A stretch of 64,000 nucleotides of DNA from Mycobacterium decipiens (GTDB lineage: Bacteria; Actinomycetota; Actinomycetes; Mycobacteriales; Mycobacteriaceae), in assembly GCF_963853665.1 (NCBI RefSeq), contig NZ_OY970459.1, positions 2,852,001-2,916,000 of the forward strand, read 5' to 3'. The position numbers and the translations under genes were made by a program. The notes under the pieces were generated by a model. That model worked only from the letters and a program-made list of their open reading frames with translations, was not told the origin of the DNA and did not search any database. Positions 1-9,455 of the stretch are shown here, in pieces. Position 1 is the first letter of the stretch, and every line of letters begins with the position of its first letter.

Positions 1-3000
1 GCGGCACCAAGCGCCGGCAACATCGCACTAAACCCAGCACTAAGCTGCCCCGCAACCGCCGGCAACGCCACACCCAGATTCGCCACCAACCCCTGACCCG
101 CCGCCACCACCGCAGCCAAACTCGCCTGCACCGCAGGAGCCCCACTCAAAACCACACCCAACCCAGCCTGCACAGCCGCACCAAGACCCGACAAACTAGC
201 CTGCAAAGCCGGCAAACCACCCGAAACCACCGCACTCACCGCGGCACTAAACGCCGGCAACATCGCACTAAACCCAGCACCAAGCTGCCCCGCAACCGCA
301 GACAACGCCACACTGATGTCGGCAACCAACCCCTGACCAACATCAACCAACGCAGCACCAAGACCGCTCAAGCTAGCCTGCAAAGCCGGCAACGCGGCAC
401 TAAACGCCGGCAACATCGCACTAAACCCAGCACTAAGCTGCCCCGCAACCGCCGGCAACGCCACACCCAGATTCGCCACCAACCCCTGACCCGCCGCCAC
501 CACCGCAGCCAAACTCGCCTGCACCGCAGGAGCCCCACTCAAAACCACACCCAACCCAGCCTGCACAGCCGCACCAAGACCCGACAAACTAGCCTGCAAA
601 GCCGGCAAACCACCCGAAACCACCGCACTCACCGCGGCACCAAGCGCCGGCAACATCGCACTAAACCCAGCACTAAGCTGCCCCGCAACCGCCGGCAACG
701 CCACACCCAGATTCGCCACCAACCCCTGACCCGCCGCCACCACCGCAGCCAAACTCGCCTGCACCGCAGGAGCCCCACTCAAAACCACACCCAACCCAGC
801 CTGCACAGCCGCACCAAGACCCGACAAACTAGCCTGCAAAGCCGGCAAACCACCCGAAACCACCGCACTCACCGCGGCACTAAACGCCGGCAACATCGCA
901 CTAAACCCAGCACTAAGCTGCCCCGCAACCGCCGGCAACGCCACACCCAGATTCGCCACCAACCCCTGACCCGCCGCCACCACCGCAGCCAAACTCGCCT
1001 GCACCGCAGGAGCCCCACTCAAAACCACACCCAACCCAGCCTGCACAGCCGCACCAAGACCCGACAAACTAGCCTGCAAAGCCGGCAAACCACCCGAAAC
1101 CACCGCACTCACCGCGGCACTAAACGCCGGCAACATCGCACTAAACCCAGCACTAAGCTGCCCCGCAACCGCCGGCAACGCCACACCCAGATTCGCCACC
1201 AACCCCTGACCCGCCGCCACCACCGCAGCCAAACTCGCCTGCACCGCAGGAGCCCCACTCAAAACCACACCCAACCCAGCCTGCACAGCCGCACCAAGAC
1301 CCGACAAACTAGCCTGCAAAGCCGGCAAACCACCCGAAACCACCGCACTCACCGCGGCACTAAACGCCGGCAACATCGCACTAAACCCAGCACTAAGCTG
1401 CCCCGCAACCGCCGGCAACGCCACACCCAGATTCGCCACCAACCCCTGACCCGCCGCCACCACCGCAGCCAAACTCGCCTGCACCGCAGGAGCCCCACTC
1501 AAAACCACACCCAACCCAGCCTGCACAGCCGCACCAAGACCCGACAAACTAGCCTGCAAAGCCGGCAAACCACCCGAAACCACCGCACTCACCGCGGCAC
1601 CAAGCGCCGGCAACATCGCACTAAACCCAGCACTAAGCTGCCCCGCAACCGCCGGCAACGCCACACCCAGATTCGCCACCAACCCCTGACCCGCCGCCAC
1701 CACCGCAGCCAAACTCGCCTGCACCGCAGGAGCCCCACTCAAAACCACACCCAACCCAGCCTGCACAGCCGCACCAAGACCCGACAAACTAGCCTGCAAA
1801 GCCGGCAAACCACCCGAAACCACCGCACTCACCGCGGCACTAAACGCCGGCAACATCGCACTAAACCCAGCACTAAGCTGCCCCGCAACCGCCGGCAACG
1901 CCACACCCAGATTCGCCACCAACCCCTGACCCGCCGCCACCACCGCAGCCAAACTCGCCTGCACCGCAGGAGCCCCACTCAAAACCACACCCAACCCAGC
2001 CTGCACAGCCGCACCAAGACCCGACAAACTAGCCTGCAAAGCCGGCAAACCACCCGAAACCACCGCACTCACCGCGGCACCAAGCGCCGGCAACATCGCA
2101 CTAAACCCAGCACTAAGCTGCCCCGCAACCGCCGGCAACGCCACACCCAGATTCGCCACCAACCCCTGACCCGCCGCCACCACCGCAGCCAAACTCGCCT
2201 GCACCGCAGGAGCCCCACTCAAAACCACACCCAACCCAGCCTGCACAGCCGCACCAAGACCCGACAAACTAGCCTGCAAAGCCGGCAAACCACCCGAAAC
2301 CACCGCACTCACCGCGGCACTAAACGCCGGCAACATCGCACTAAACCCAGCACTAAGCTGCCCCGCAACCGCCGGCAACGCCACACCCAGATTCGCCACC
2401 AACCCCTGACCCGCCGCCACCACCGCAGCCAAACTCGCCTGCACCGCAGGAGCCCCACTCAAAACCACACCCAACCCAGCCTGCACAGCCGCACCAAGAC
2501 CCGACAAACTAGCCTGCAAAGCCGGCAAACCACCCGAAACCACCGCACTCACCGCGGCACTAAACGCCGGCAACATCGCACTAAACCCAGCACTAAGCTG
2601 CCCCGCAACCGCCGGCAACGCCACACCCAGATTCGCCACCAACCCCTGACCCGCCGCCACCACCGCAGCCAAACTCGCCTGCACCGCAGGAGCCCCACTC
2701 AAAACCACACCCAACCCAGCCTGCACAGCCGCACCAAGACCCGACAAACTAGCCTGCAAAGCCGGCAAACCACCCGAAACCACCGCACTCACCGCGGCAC
2801 TAAACGCCGGCAACATCGCACTAAACCCAGCACTAAGCTGCCCCGCAACCGCCGGCAACGCCACACCCAGATTCGCCACCAACCCCTGACCCGCCGCCAC
2901 CACCGCAGCCAAACTCGCCTGCACCGCAGGAGCCCCACTCAAAACCACACCCAACCCAGCCTGCACAGCCGCACCAAGACCCGACAAACTAGCCTGCAAA

Positions 3001-4112
3001 GCCGGCAAACCACCCGAAACCACCGCACTCACCGCGGCACCAAGCGCCGGCAACATCGCACTAAACCCAGCACTAAGCTGCCCCGCAACCGCCGGCAACG
3101 CCACACCCAGATTCGCCACCAACCCCTGACCCGCCGCCACCACCGCAGCCAAACTCGCCTGCACCGCAGGAGCCCCACTCAAAACCACACCCAACCCAGC
3201 CTGCACAGCCGCACCAAGACCCGACAAACTAGCCTGCAAAGCCGGCAAACCACCCGAAACCACCGCACTCACCGCGGCACCAAGCGCCGGCAACATCGCA
3301 CTAAACCCAGCACTAAGCTGCCCCGCAACCGCCGGCAACGCCACACCCAGATTCGCCACCAACCCCTGACCCGCCGCCACCACCGCAGCCAAACTCGCCT
3401 GCACCGCAGGAGCCCCACTCAAAACCACACCCAACCCAGCCTGCACAGCCGCACCAAGACCCGACAAACTAGCCTGCAAAGCCGGCAAACCACCCGAAAC
3501 CACCGCACTCACCGCGGCACTAAACGCCGGCAACATCGCACTAAACCCAGCACTAAGCTGCCCCGCAACCGCCGGCAACGCCACACCCAGATTCGCCACC
3601 AACCCCTGACCCGCCGCCACCACCGCAGCCAAACTCGCCTGCACCGCAGGAGCCCCACTCAAAACCACACCCAACCCAGCCTGCACAGCCGCACCAAGAC
3701 CCGACAAACTAGCCTGCAAAGCCGGCAAACCACCCGAAACCACCGCACTCACCGCGGCACCAAGCGCCGGCAACATCGCACTAAACCCAGCACTAAGCTG
3801 CCCCGCAACCGCCGGCAACGCCACACCCAGATTCGCCACCAACCCCTGACCCGCCGCCACCACCGCAGCCAAACTCGCCTGCACCGCAGGAGCCCCACTC
3901 AAAACCACACCCAACCCAGCCTGCACAGCCGCACCAAGACCCGACAAACTAGCCTGCAAAGCCGGCAAACCACCCGAAACCACCGCACTCACCGCGGCAC
4001 TAAACGCCGGCAACATCGCACTAAACCCAGCACTAAGCTGCCCCGCAACCGCCGGCAACGCCACACCCAGATTCGCCACCAACCCCTGACCCGCCGCCAC
4101 CACCGCAGCCAA
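1..4112 (-). repeat. Tandem array of 240-bp coding repeats
   Basis: Sixteen full 240-bp units, one diverged 153-bp unit (241-393) and one partial unit (3994-4112) lie head to tail in frame inside the PE gene. The full units look identical except for two linked bases per unit, caccaagcg versus cactaaacg. These change a Leu-Gly pair to Phe-Ser. From the N-terminal side the order of variants is FS, LG, FS, LG, LG, FS, FS, FS, LG, FS, LG, FS, FS, FS, LG, FS, FS (short unit), LG. Such near identity implies recent expansion or gene conversion. Confidence 0.93.
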
Positions 4113-4904
4113 ACTGGCGCCAAAGTTGGCTGCGAAGGCCCCACTGGTGCTCGCCAGCTGGAACAGTCCAGCAAACAAGTTGCCTATCAGAATTCCACCG
4201 CTTTGTGCCAGTTCAGAGAGGGCGGGAAGCTGAACGCTTAGGTTTGCTGTAAGGGTTGCGCTGAGATTTGCTGCAAACTCAGAATTGAAGAACGCCAAAA
4301 GAGCGGCATTGGCCTCACCAGTCAACGCGGCGCCGGTTCCCGACATAGCGGCACCGAGGTTTTCGAAGGCGACGCCTGCGCTCACTATGGCCTGGCCTGT
4401 CTGCACCAGCCCGGTACCAAAGCCAGACGCGAGCGCACCACCAGCCTGCAGGGCAAGCCCAGCTCCGAGGTTAGGAAGGGCGCTTAACGCCCGGAGAAGG
4501 GGCGCAGCATCGAAGCTTCCCGTCAGTGAACCACCGACTTGGCCGCCGAGCCCAGCACCAAAGGCGGCGGCATTCTCCGCAGCCGCCGCGAAGGAATGAC
4601 CAACCCGGAGGAGCGCGGCACCATTGGTTACCTCGGTGGCGAGGTATGCCGACGCGCTGCGACTCACCAAGCTGACGAATTCATCATGGAACACGGCGGC
4701 TCGGGCCATCGTTGCTTGATAGTCCCTACCGAAGTTGCCAAAGAGCTGCGCTATCGCGGTCGATACCTCGTCAGCGGCCGCCGGTGACAGCTGAGTTGTA
4801 GCGCCCGCTGCCGCCGATGTGACTTCGAGGAGCCCCGTGCGAATACCTGCCAGATCCTGGGCTGCCGTCTCTACGAGTTCCGGCACCAAGCCCACATAAG
4901 ACAT
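1..4904 (-). CDS. PE family protein with 80-residue tandem repeats (3' end outside window)
   Basis: The N-terminus reads MSYVGLVPELVETAAQDLAG, a typical PE domain (about residues 1-95), with a YLATE motif that fits the YxxxD/E type VII secretion signal. I chose the ATG at 4904 because a GGTGGGG ribosome-binding site lies 8 nt upstream; the in-frame ATG at 4910 would be too close to it. A unique Ala/Gly-rich linker runs to about residue 260. From there the frame enters an array of 80-residue hydrophobic Ala/Val/Leu/Gly repeats that continues past the left edge. At least 1634 codons are open with no stop. The repeat codons end almost only in G or T, unlike the C/G-ending codons of neighbouring genes. 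PE proteins are exported through ESX systems to the cell surface or medium. The function of this repeat type is unknown to me; it is not the GGAGG-type PGRS. Confidence 0.85.
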   Translation of the reverse strand, partial: MSYVGLVPELVETAAQDLAGIRTGLLEVTSAAAGATTQLSPAAADEVSTAIAQLFGNFGRDYQATMARAAVFHDEFVSLVSRSASAYLATEVTNGAALLRVGHSFAAAAENAAAFGAGLGGQVGGSLTGSFDAAPLLRALSALPNLGAGLALQAGGALASGFGTGLVQTGQAIVSAGVAFENLGAAMSGTGAALTGEANAALLAFFNSEFAANLSATLTANLSVQLPALSELAQSGGILIGNLFAGLFQLASTSGAFAANFGASLAAVVAAGQGLVANLGVALPAVAGQLSAGFSAMLPAFSAAVSAVVSGGLPALQASLSGLGAAVQAGLGVVLSGAPAVQASLAAVVAAGQGLVANLGVALPAVAGQLSAGFSAMLPALGAAVSAVVSGGLPALQASLSGLGAAVQAGLGVVLSGAPAVQASLAAVVAAGQGLVANLGVALPAVAGQLSAGFSAMLPAFSAAVSAVVSGGLPALQASLSGLGAAVQAGLGVVLSGAPAVQASLAAVVAAGQGLVANLGVALPAVAGQLSAGFSAMLPALGAAVSAVVSGGLPALQASLSGLGAAVQAGLGVVLSGAPAVQASLAAVVAAGQGLVANLGVALPAVAGQLSAGFSAMLPALGAAVSAVVSGGLPALQASLSGLGAAVQAGLGVVLSGAPAVQASLAAVVAAGQGLVANLGVALPAVAGQLSAGFSAMLPAFSAAVSAVVSGGLPALQASLSGLGAAVQAGLGVVLSGAPAVQASLAAVVAAGQGLVANLGVALPAVAGQLSAGFSAMLPAFSAAVSAVVSGGLPALQASLSGLGAAVQAGLGVVLSGAPAVQASLAAVVAAGQGLVANLGVALPAVAGQLSAGFSAMLPAFSAAVSAVVSGGLPALQASLSGLGAAVQAGLGVVLSGAPAVQASLAAVVAAGQGLVANLGVALPAVAGQLSAGFSAMLPALGAAVSAVVSGGLPALQASLSGLGAAVQAGLGVVLSGAPAVQASLAAVVAAGQGLVANLGVALPAVAGQLSAGFSAMLPAFSAAVSAVVSGGLPALQASLSGLGAAVQAGLGVVLSGAPAVQASLAAVVAAGQGLVANLGVALPAVAGQLSAGFSAMLPALGAAVSAVVSGGLPALQASLSGLGAAVQAGLGVVLSGAPAVQASLAAVVAAGQGLVANLGVALPAVAGQLSAGFSAMLPAFSAAVSAVVSGGLPALQASLSGLGAAVQAGLGVVLSGAPAVQASLAAVVAAGQGLVANLGVALPAVAGQLSAGFSAMLPAFSAAVSAVVSGGLPALQASLSGLGAAVQAGLGVVLSGAPAVQASLAAVVAAGQGLVANLGVALPAVAGQLSAGFSAMLPAFSAAVSAVVSGGLPALQASLSGLGAAVQAGLGVVLSGAPAVQASLAAVVAAGQGLVANLGVALPAVAGQLSAGFSAMLPALGAAVSAVVSGGLPALQASLSGLGAAVQAGLGVVLSGAPAVQASLAAVVAAGQGLVANLGVALPAVAGQLSAGFSAMLPAFSAALPALQASLSGLGAALVDVGQGLVADISVALSAVAGQLGAGFSAMLPAFSAAVSAVVSGGLPALQASLSGLGAAVQAGLGVVLSGAPAVQASLAAVVAAGQGLVANLGVALPAVAGQLSAGFSAMLPALGA

Positions 4905-5935
4905 GTTCATGTCCCCACCGCCCCGATGAACAAGCTATAAAATGACGCCCCCGCGTCAGGAGCAATACTAGGCCTCCCCAAACATTTGCGTGGCTAAACC
5001 AGCAACATTTGGAATCTTCTGTACAGGGGCCAGAACCAACTTCCCGAAGACAGCCCGCAGGTCAGCGATGCCTGCCAAGATGCGGCCGATCCCGACGCTG
5101 TTCTGCAGGCGTGGCGACGCACTACCCGTTAGCCCGTGCTCTGATCCAATGCGCCAAGGAGCCAATCGAATTCGGGGCCGTCGCGTCGGATCTGTCGAAC
5201 TCGGACTTCGAGCTGCTGCGAGGAGTTACGTCGATTCACGCCGAGTAGGACCGGCCGCGGCGCCTGGCCGATTGCCTGAGATCGACGACATTGGACCGGT
5301 GGATGGCGGGCCGTAGCAATCCGCGGTCACATGGGTACTCGCCGGCGGAGGCGTTCACCACCGCTGCGACGTCGAGTTCGACGACGTGCTTGCCGCGGGG
5401 CTGCTCATCCTTGACCCGGACACCGGTGGGTATCGCCGCACGCTCCATATGCTCGGCTGATCAACCTCTCACAGCGGGTGCGCAGCGGTCTGGAGCAGCG
5501 CACTCCGCCGTTAGAGTATCAGCCTCACCCATCATCACTACGGTCTTAATCCTTAATTCATCGGGCATGCGGCACATTTGGATATGCCAGGAATTTCGAA
5601 ATCTCGCGATCGATCGCGGTCTCATGCGTCTGGAAAATTCCGCATCTTTGCGAGTTGACCGATGCTGAACTGCCCACCGGCCGAAGGAGAACCCAATCCA
5701 CTAATACCCCAGGCTATTTGAGAAAACTGCCAGGTCACGTGAGAGCGGATATCGGGGCGACAGGATAGTTGATGATTCATCAGATGCAATATGCAGTGGT
5801 TTGCCGCTCGATCCTGCCGTATTCCTTCCCGATGCGCAGCAGCGAATAGGTCGAGATGCGGCAGGGGAGAGGCGCTGCTTACCGGGGTGGCCGCAGACGG
5901 ACCACCTGGTACCTCTTCTCAAGGGTCCGAGACAA
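4905..5935. other. Intergenic region with decayed sequence
   Basis: There is no convincing gene here. Positions 4905-4920 hold the PE ribosome-binding site. The plus strand at about 5370-5459 reads as a protein-like tail (VEFDDVLAAGLLILDPDTGG then TLHMLG and a stop), which may be a gene fragment. Positions 5454-5492 nearly repeat 8298-8336, and 5906-5930 resembles 8403-8427. The region therefore looks like duplicated, degraded 3' flank of PE genes. Confidence 0.5.
5454..5492. repeat. Direct repeat, copy A
   Basis: This 39-bp segment differs from 8298-8336 at two positions only. Weaker similarity extends further to the left of both copies. It is a shared 3' flank of the PE_PGRS gene and of a lost paralogue. 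Confidence 0.8.
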
Positions 5936-7909
5936 CTAGGGGAGGAACGGGTTGAGTACCGGCGGGATAATTTGGTTGCCGGTCACGCCGGTGAATCGGA
6001 TAAAGATCTGGGCGGGAATATTTACCGATTGGTAGATACCGGCGCCGATCCATGAGACCGGTACCTGTAAGAAGCTGGGCACCGCATCGACGATGCCGCT
6101 TATCGGGTCGAACACCAGGTAGGGAATCGTGGCCACGATCGTGCGCGACACCAGAGTCAGGTCGGTCGCGATATCGGGATAACCCTGTGCGGCGAAATCG
6201 GCGCTGAGCACGCTGTACAGGTTGGCGCCGGGATCAACATAGGTGCCATCAAAGCTGGGCGACGTCAGGGGCGCACCCTGCATATACGGTAGCGGCGGAA
6301 TGCCGAATTGATCCATAATCGTCGGCGTCGTACTCGCGATCTGCCACGAGTTGTTGATAAACCCGTCCTGCATATCATTGCCGGCCTGATCGAAAATCAG
6401 GAATGTCGCTGTCTCCAGGGGAGATTGGAAGCCGTGAGTGATGCCACCGAGCTGGGCGGGCCCCACTTCACCATGGTCGGTGACCACGAGCACGGAAAAC
6501 TCCTCGCCGGGGTTGGCGTTCTCCCATGTCCATATCGCACCCAACAGCCCACCACCGCCCTCGGTTTGGGAACCAAGGTTGTAGTCCATGTTCCGAAGCG
6601 CCAGCGCGTACTGCGGCGAATCACCACCGTATGCATGCGCGTTGACGTCGGGACCCGTGAAGTAGGAGAAGATGAGATTGCCCTTGTCTGGGTTGGCGGC
6701 CAGAATTGCGGCCTGGGTCTTCTCGCCGACCAGATTCGACGTCGCTATCCAGTCCGTGTCGCCCGCGACCTGCGGGACGAATTCGATGGTGTCGGCGGGA
6801 TTCGAGCCGGCGCCGGCGATTTCGGTTATGACGTCCCAATCAGCGATGACGGTGGTGTTGACTTGGTCGCCATAGGTGTTCTCAAGGAAGTTGTACACCG
6901 TCGGCCATGTGTCATAGGTCCACGGGGTGAAGACGTTGTTGGTCACCCCGGCCGTTTCACCCGACACACCGGTCTGAATCGTCGTCCACGAGGGGTTGGA
7001 GATGGTGGTGTGCCCGACGATCGTCGACGCAGAAGTCACGCCTTGCGCCATCAGCGCGTGGAAGTTCGGGGTGCCACCGGGATCGGCCAGAATTCTGCTC
7101 AGATTCGTGCCGTCGGTGCCGATCAACAGGAAATTCGCATCCGGTGTCGCCAAAAGCAAAAGAGCGGCCTCTTCCGGAGACGCGAACATCACGTCTGGGT
7201 AATACATCCCAGCCGGACCGATCGCCCCCGGGGCACCCAACAACGACAACGCGCTGCCCCCGATCCCACCGGTCCCAGCCGGGATGCCGCCGCCACCGAC
7301 ACCCCCGGTGCCGCCGACCCCGCCATTGCCCAGCAACCACCCGCCCGTGCCGCCGGTGCCGCCGGTCCCGCCTCGGATACCGCCGGCCCCGCCGAGTCCA
7401 CCATTACCGATCAACCCGGCATTGCCGCCGCGCCCTCCCATCTGACCCGGCCCACCTGACCCGCCCGTGCCGCCATTGCCCCACAGAATCCCGCCGTCCC
7501 CACCCGCTTGCCCAGTGCCGGGCACGCCGTTGACCCCGTCACCAATCAACGGACGCCCCAACAAAAAGTTCGTCGGCGCATTGATCACACCCAACACGTC
7601 CTCGGCGAAGGGCTGCAGCAGGTTGACATTGGCCGCCTCCGCAACCGCATACGACTCGCTGGCGGCACTCAAGGCCCGCACAAATCGCCCATGAAACGCC
7701 GCCACCTGCGCACTGACCGCCTGATATTCCTCGGCCTGACCGGAAAACAGCGAGGCAATCGCCGCCGATACTTCATCACCAGCAGCAGCCGCCAGCGCGC
7801 TGGTCGGAGCCAACGCCGCCAGGTTCGCCGCCGTAACCGAAGATCCGATAGCCGCCACATCTGCCGCGGCCGTCGCCAACACGTCCGGTGCGGCAATCAG
7901 ATACGCCAT
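5936..7909 (-). CDS. PE_PGRS protein with C-terminal phosphodiesterase/alkaline-phosphatase-fold domain
   Basis: The ATG at 7909 follows a GGAGG site by 5 nt and gives [20 protein letters not shown], a classical PE start, for a 657-residue protein. Residues 1-95 are the PE domain, with secretion motif YAVAE. Residues about 115-225 are a short PGRS tract (GGxGG repeats). From about residue 250 the protein has alkaline-phosphatase-superfamily signatures of the type I phosphodiesterase/nucleotide pyrophosphatase branch: LLIGTDGTN (metal Asp), [13 protein letters not shown] (Thr nucleophile region), VVTDHGE (Asp-His metal site) and ITHGF (metal His). It is probably a surface or secreted metal-dependent phosphohydrolase; the substrate cannot be read from the sequence. 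The tail [13 protein letters not shown] recurs as a relic at 8464-8512. Confidence 0.88.
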   Translation of the reverse strand: MAYLIAAPDVLATAAADVAAIGSSVTAANLAALAPTSALAAAAGDEVSAAIASLFSGQAEEYQAVSAQVAAFHGRFVRALSAASESYAVAEAANVNLLQPFAEDVLGVINAPTNFLLGRPLIGDGVNGVPGTGQAGGDGGILWGNGGTGGSGGPGQMGGRGGNAGLIGNGGLGGAGGIRGGTGGTGGTGGWLLGNGGVGGTGGVGGGGIPAGTGGIGGSALSLLGAPGAIGPAGMYYPDVMFASPEEAALLLLATPDANFLLIGTDGTNLSRILADPGGTPNFHALMAQGVTSASTIVGHTTISNPSWTTIQTGVSGETAGVTNNVFTPWTYDTWPTVYNFLENTYGDQVNTTVIADWDVITEIAGAGSNPADTIEFVPQVAGDTDWIATSNLVGEKTQAAILAANPDKGNLIFSYFTGPDVNAHAYGGDSPQYALALRNMDYNLGSQTEGGGGLLGAIWTWENANPGEEFSVLVVTDHGEVGPAQLGGITHGFQSPLETATFLIFDQAGNDMQDGFINNSWQIASTTPTIMDQFGIPPLPYMQGAPLTSPSFDGTYVDPGANLYSVLSADFAAQGYPDIATDLTLVSRTIVATIPYLVFDPISGIVDAVPSFLQVPVSWIGAGIYQSVNIPAQIFIRFTGVTGNQIIPPVLNPFLP

Positions 7910-8297
7910 CGTGGTCCTCCCACCCGGCCACTTCGAAACCATCGGAAGATGAGACGCTGCCCATACTCGCACGAATCCGGCAGCCCCGATGGCAGTTGCG
8001 TCCAGCCGACTGGTGCACCGACCACAAGTACCGACCGATCAACCCGCCACGGCAAACCCCGATCGGTTGCACGACTCGTCGTCAACCGTGATGACTGCAG
8101 ACACGAAACGTATTGCCACCAGCGGTCATCGCGCTGCTCGAGCTGCGGATGCTGCACGGAATCGCTGTGCTTGCTTACAACAGGAATCCCGTCGAGTTGC
8201 TTGCGATGTCGCGACGGACTGTCGCTGCTGGGCAGTGCCGATCATGCTTGAGAACGTGCTGCCACTGATGGGAATCACCGCGCGCCCCACGAACACT

Positions 8298-8336
8298 CGG
8301 TTGATCAGCCTCTCACAGCGGGTGCGCAGCGGTCTG
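8298..8336. repeat. Direct repeat, copy B
   Basis: This is the partner of 5454-5492, with two mismatches in 39 bp. It lies about 130 bp downstream, in minus-strand sense, of the relic PE tail at 8464. Confidence 0.8.
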
Positions 8337-8463
8337 AAACAACACAGCTGTTTAGGTCGTTTGACCCAGCAGCACAACGGGTGTTGGCGAATTCCGCATT
8401 AACTGGTACCTCCGCTTAAGGTTCCGAAGCAAGTGTGCTTGCTACGCGTGCGGTTGACGAGTC

Positions 8464-8512
8464 CTAGGTTAGGAATGGGTTGAGCACCGGCGGGATGATT
8501 TGGTTGCCGGCC
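8464..8512 (-). pseudogene. Relic C-terminus of a second PE-phosphodiesterase gene
   Basis: Read on the minus strand this gives [14 protein letters not shown] and a TAG stop. It matches the tail of the gene at 5936-7909 almost residue for residue, and the 3' flank is also shared (8403-8427 with 5906-5930). Everything upstream of the last ~15 codons is gone, and the sequence joins unrelated DNA near 8513. Confidence 0.8.
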
Positions 8513-8558
8513 GCCCGCAAGGCACCCAAGTGAGTTTTCAGTGATCGTGCACTAACAA

Positions 8559-9455
8559 ATGCCGGCTCGCGTCTCATGGGTTTACGATGTCGCCGTGGCG
8601 GATGTGACGGTGGCAATATTTTCGTTCACCAGGAACGAAGCGACCGCCGTGGCGGAGTTGCTGACACGCCTTTACATCGATTTGCCGTTGTTCGGAACAA
8701 CGGTGTGGACGCCGACAAGGCCGGGGGAAGAGGCATTAGAGGGCCGCCTGTCTGACGGCCGGACGGCAAGGGTGGAGCACCATCCACTGAGTGCCCAAGG
8801 GAACGTCGTCGCAGCGGCCGCTCTCAGCAGGTCGACCCGCGAGAACCGGGCCGACTACTACGTCTTCTACGGCTGCTGCGGAACAGTCGACTCGAAGCTG
8901 GTTGGTCAGGTGTTTCGGGCCGAAAGGGTGTCATACCTTTCATTAGGAGTGGTAGCTGCCTCAGCCGACGGCGAAGTCGTCAAGCTACAGAACAAATGGA
9001 TCGTCCGTACGCAACCTAGCGAGCAAGCTCCGCTTGACGCGATTGAGATGCGGGCCGGGTCAGCTGGTGCTCCGGGTTCTGTGTGGGGACTGGATCTTCC
9101 GGACGCCCACGTTCTGGCAACCGACAAGGTGATCAAGATCTCGCCAGGTGTCGCGCCAATGCCAATACATTCGCCATCCAACGGTCCCATCTATCCCAAG
9201 GGGGACTGGACGTACTCGCTGGCGCTTGCCCTGTACTCCCGAATGGCGACTAAGCCCGTACTCATCGACATGGAGTCCTTCGGTATCGCTTCCACGATGC
9301 GCGCGTTGGGCTTATGTGAGCGCGTGCTCGTCCTGCGCGTTGCAACAGACTCCTTGAGTGATAAGGCGGATCAAAGCGATCTGGATCAACTCGACTTCCT
9401 GAGAGCGGGTTTGGCCGAGCTGGCTGCTGCGATAGCTACTATCTTGGGACTCTAA
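8559..9455 (+). CDS. Nucleoside phosphorylase / MTA-SAH nucleosidase-like protein
   Basis: This 298-residue protein has the outline of the PNP/UDP phosphorylase superfamily. It has a glycine-rich segment after a beta-strand (DYYVFYGCCGTVD), a mid-region VLATDKVIK, the ribose-binding region VLIDMESFGIAS and a C-terminal ATDSLSDKADQ in the position of the catalytic (S/D)D motif. Members cleave N-glycosidic bonds of nucleosides; the substrate here is unknown. The start is uncertain: ATG 8559 has no clear ribosome-binding site, and GTG 8595 is an alternative. Its TAA stop overlaps the next ATG (TAATG), so the two proteins are probably translationally coupled. Nucleosidase domains occur as sensors or effectors in several bacterial immune systems, but that role is only a guess here. 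Confidence 0.72.
   Translation: MPARVSWVYDVAVADVTVAIFSFTRNEATAVAELLTRLYIDLPLFGTTVWTPTRPGEEALEGRLSDGRTARVEHHPLSAQGNVVAAAALSRSTRENRADYYVFYGCCGTVDSKLVGQVFRAERVSYLSLGVVAASADGEVVKLQNKWIVRTQPSEQAPLDAIEMRAGSAGAPGSVWGLDLPDAHVLATDKVIKISPGVAPMPIHSPSNGPIYPKGDWTYSLALALYSRMATKPVLIDMESFGIASTMRALGLCERVLVLRVATDSLSDKADQSDLDQLDFLRAGLAELAAAIATILGL

Larger units (their letters stand above)
7910..8558. other. Upstream region of the PE_PGRS gene with paralogue debris
   Basis: It holds the promoter side of the PE_PGRS gene, repeat copy B (8298-8336), a 3'-flank copy (8403-8427) and the relic PE tail (8464-8512). The plus strand near 8302-8420 reads as a short protein-like tail (FDPAAQRVLANSALTGTSA then stop) with no recognisable start. 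I see no complete gene. Confidence 0.5.

Noticed and set aside
1..4112. Regular repeats that could be read as a CRISPR array or satellite
   Set aside because: The units are 240 bp with no spacers, stay in frame, and continue a PE gene with start codon and ribosome-binding site.
4285..4787. Plus-strand ORFs opposite the PE N-terminus
   Set aside because: They are antisense to the PE coding frame, have no family features and no ribosome-binding sites.
6308..7533. Long plus-strand ORFs opposite the PE_PGRS gene
   Set aside because: Arg/His/Pro-rich antisense translations of a GC-rich gene; the minus strand has the PE and phosphodiesterase motifs.
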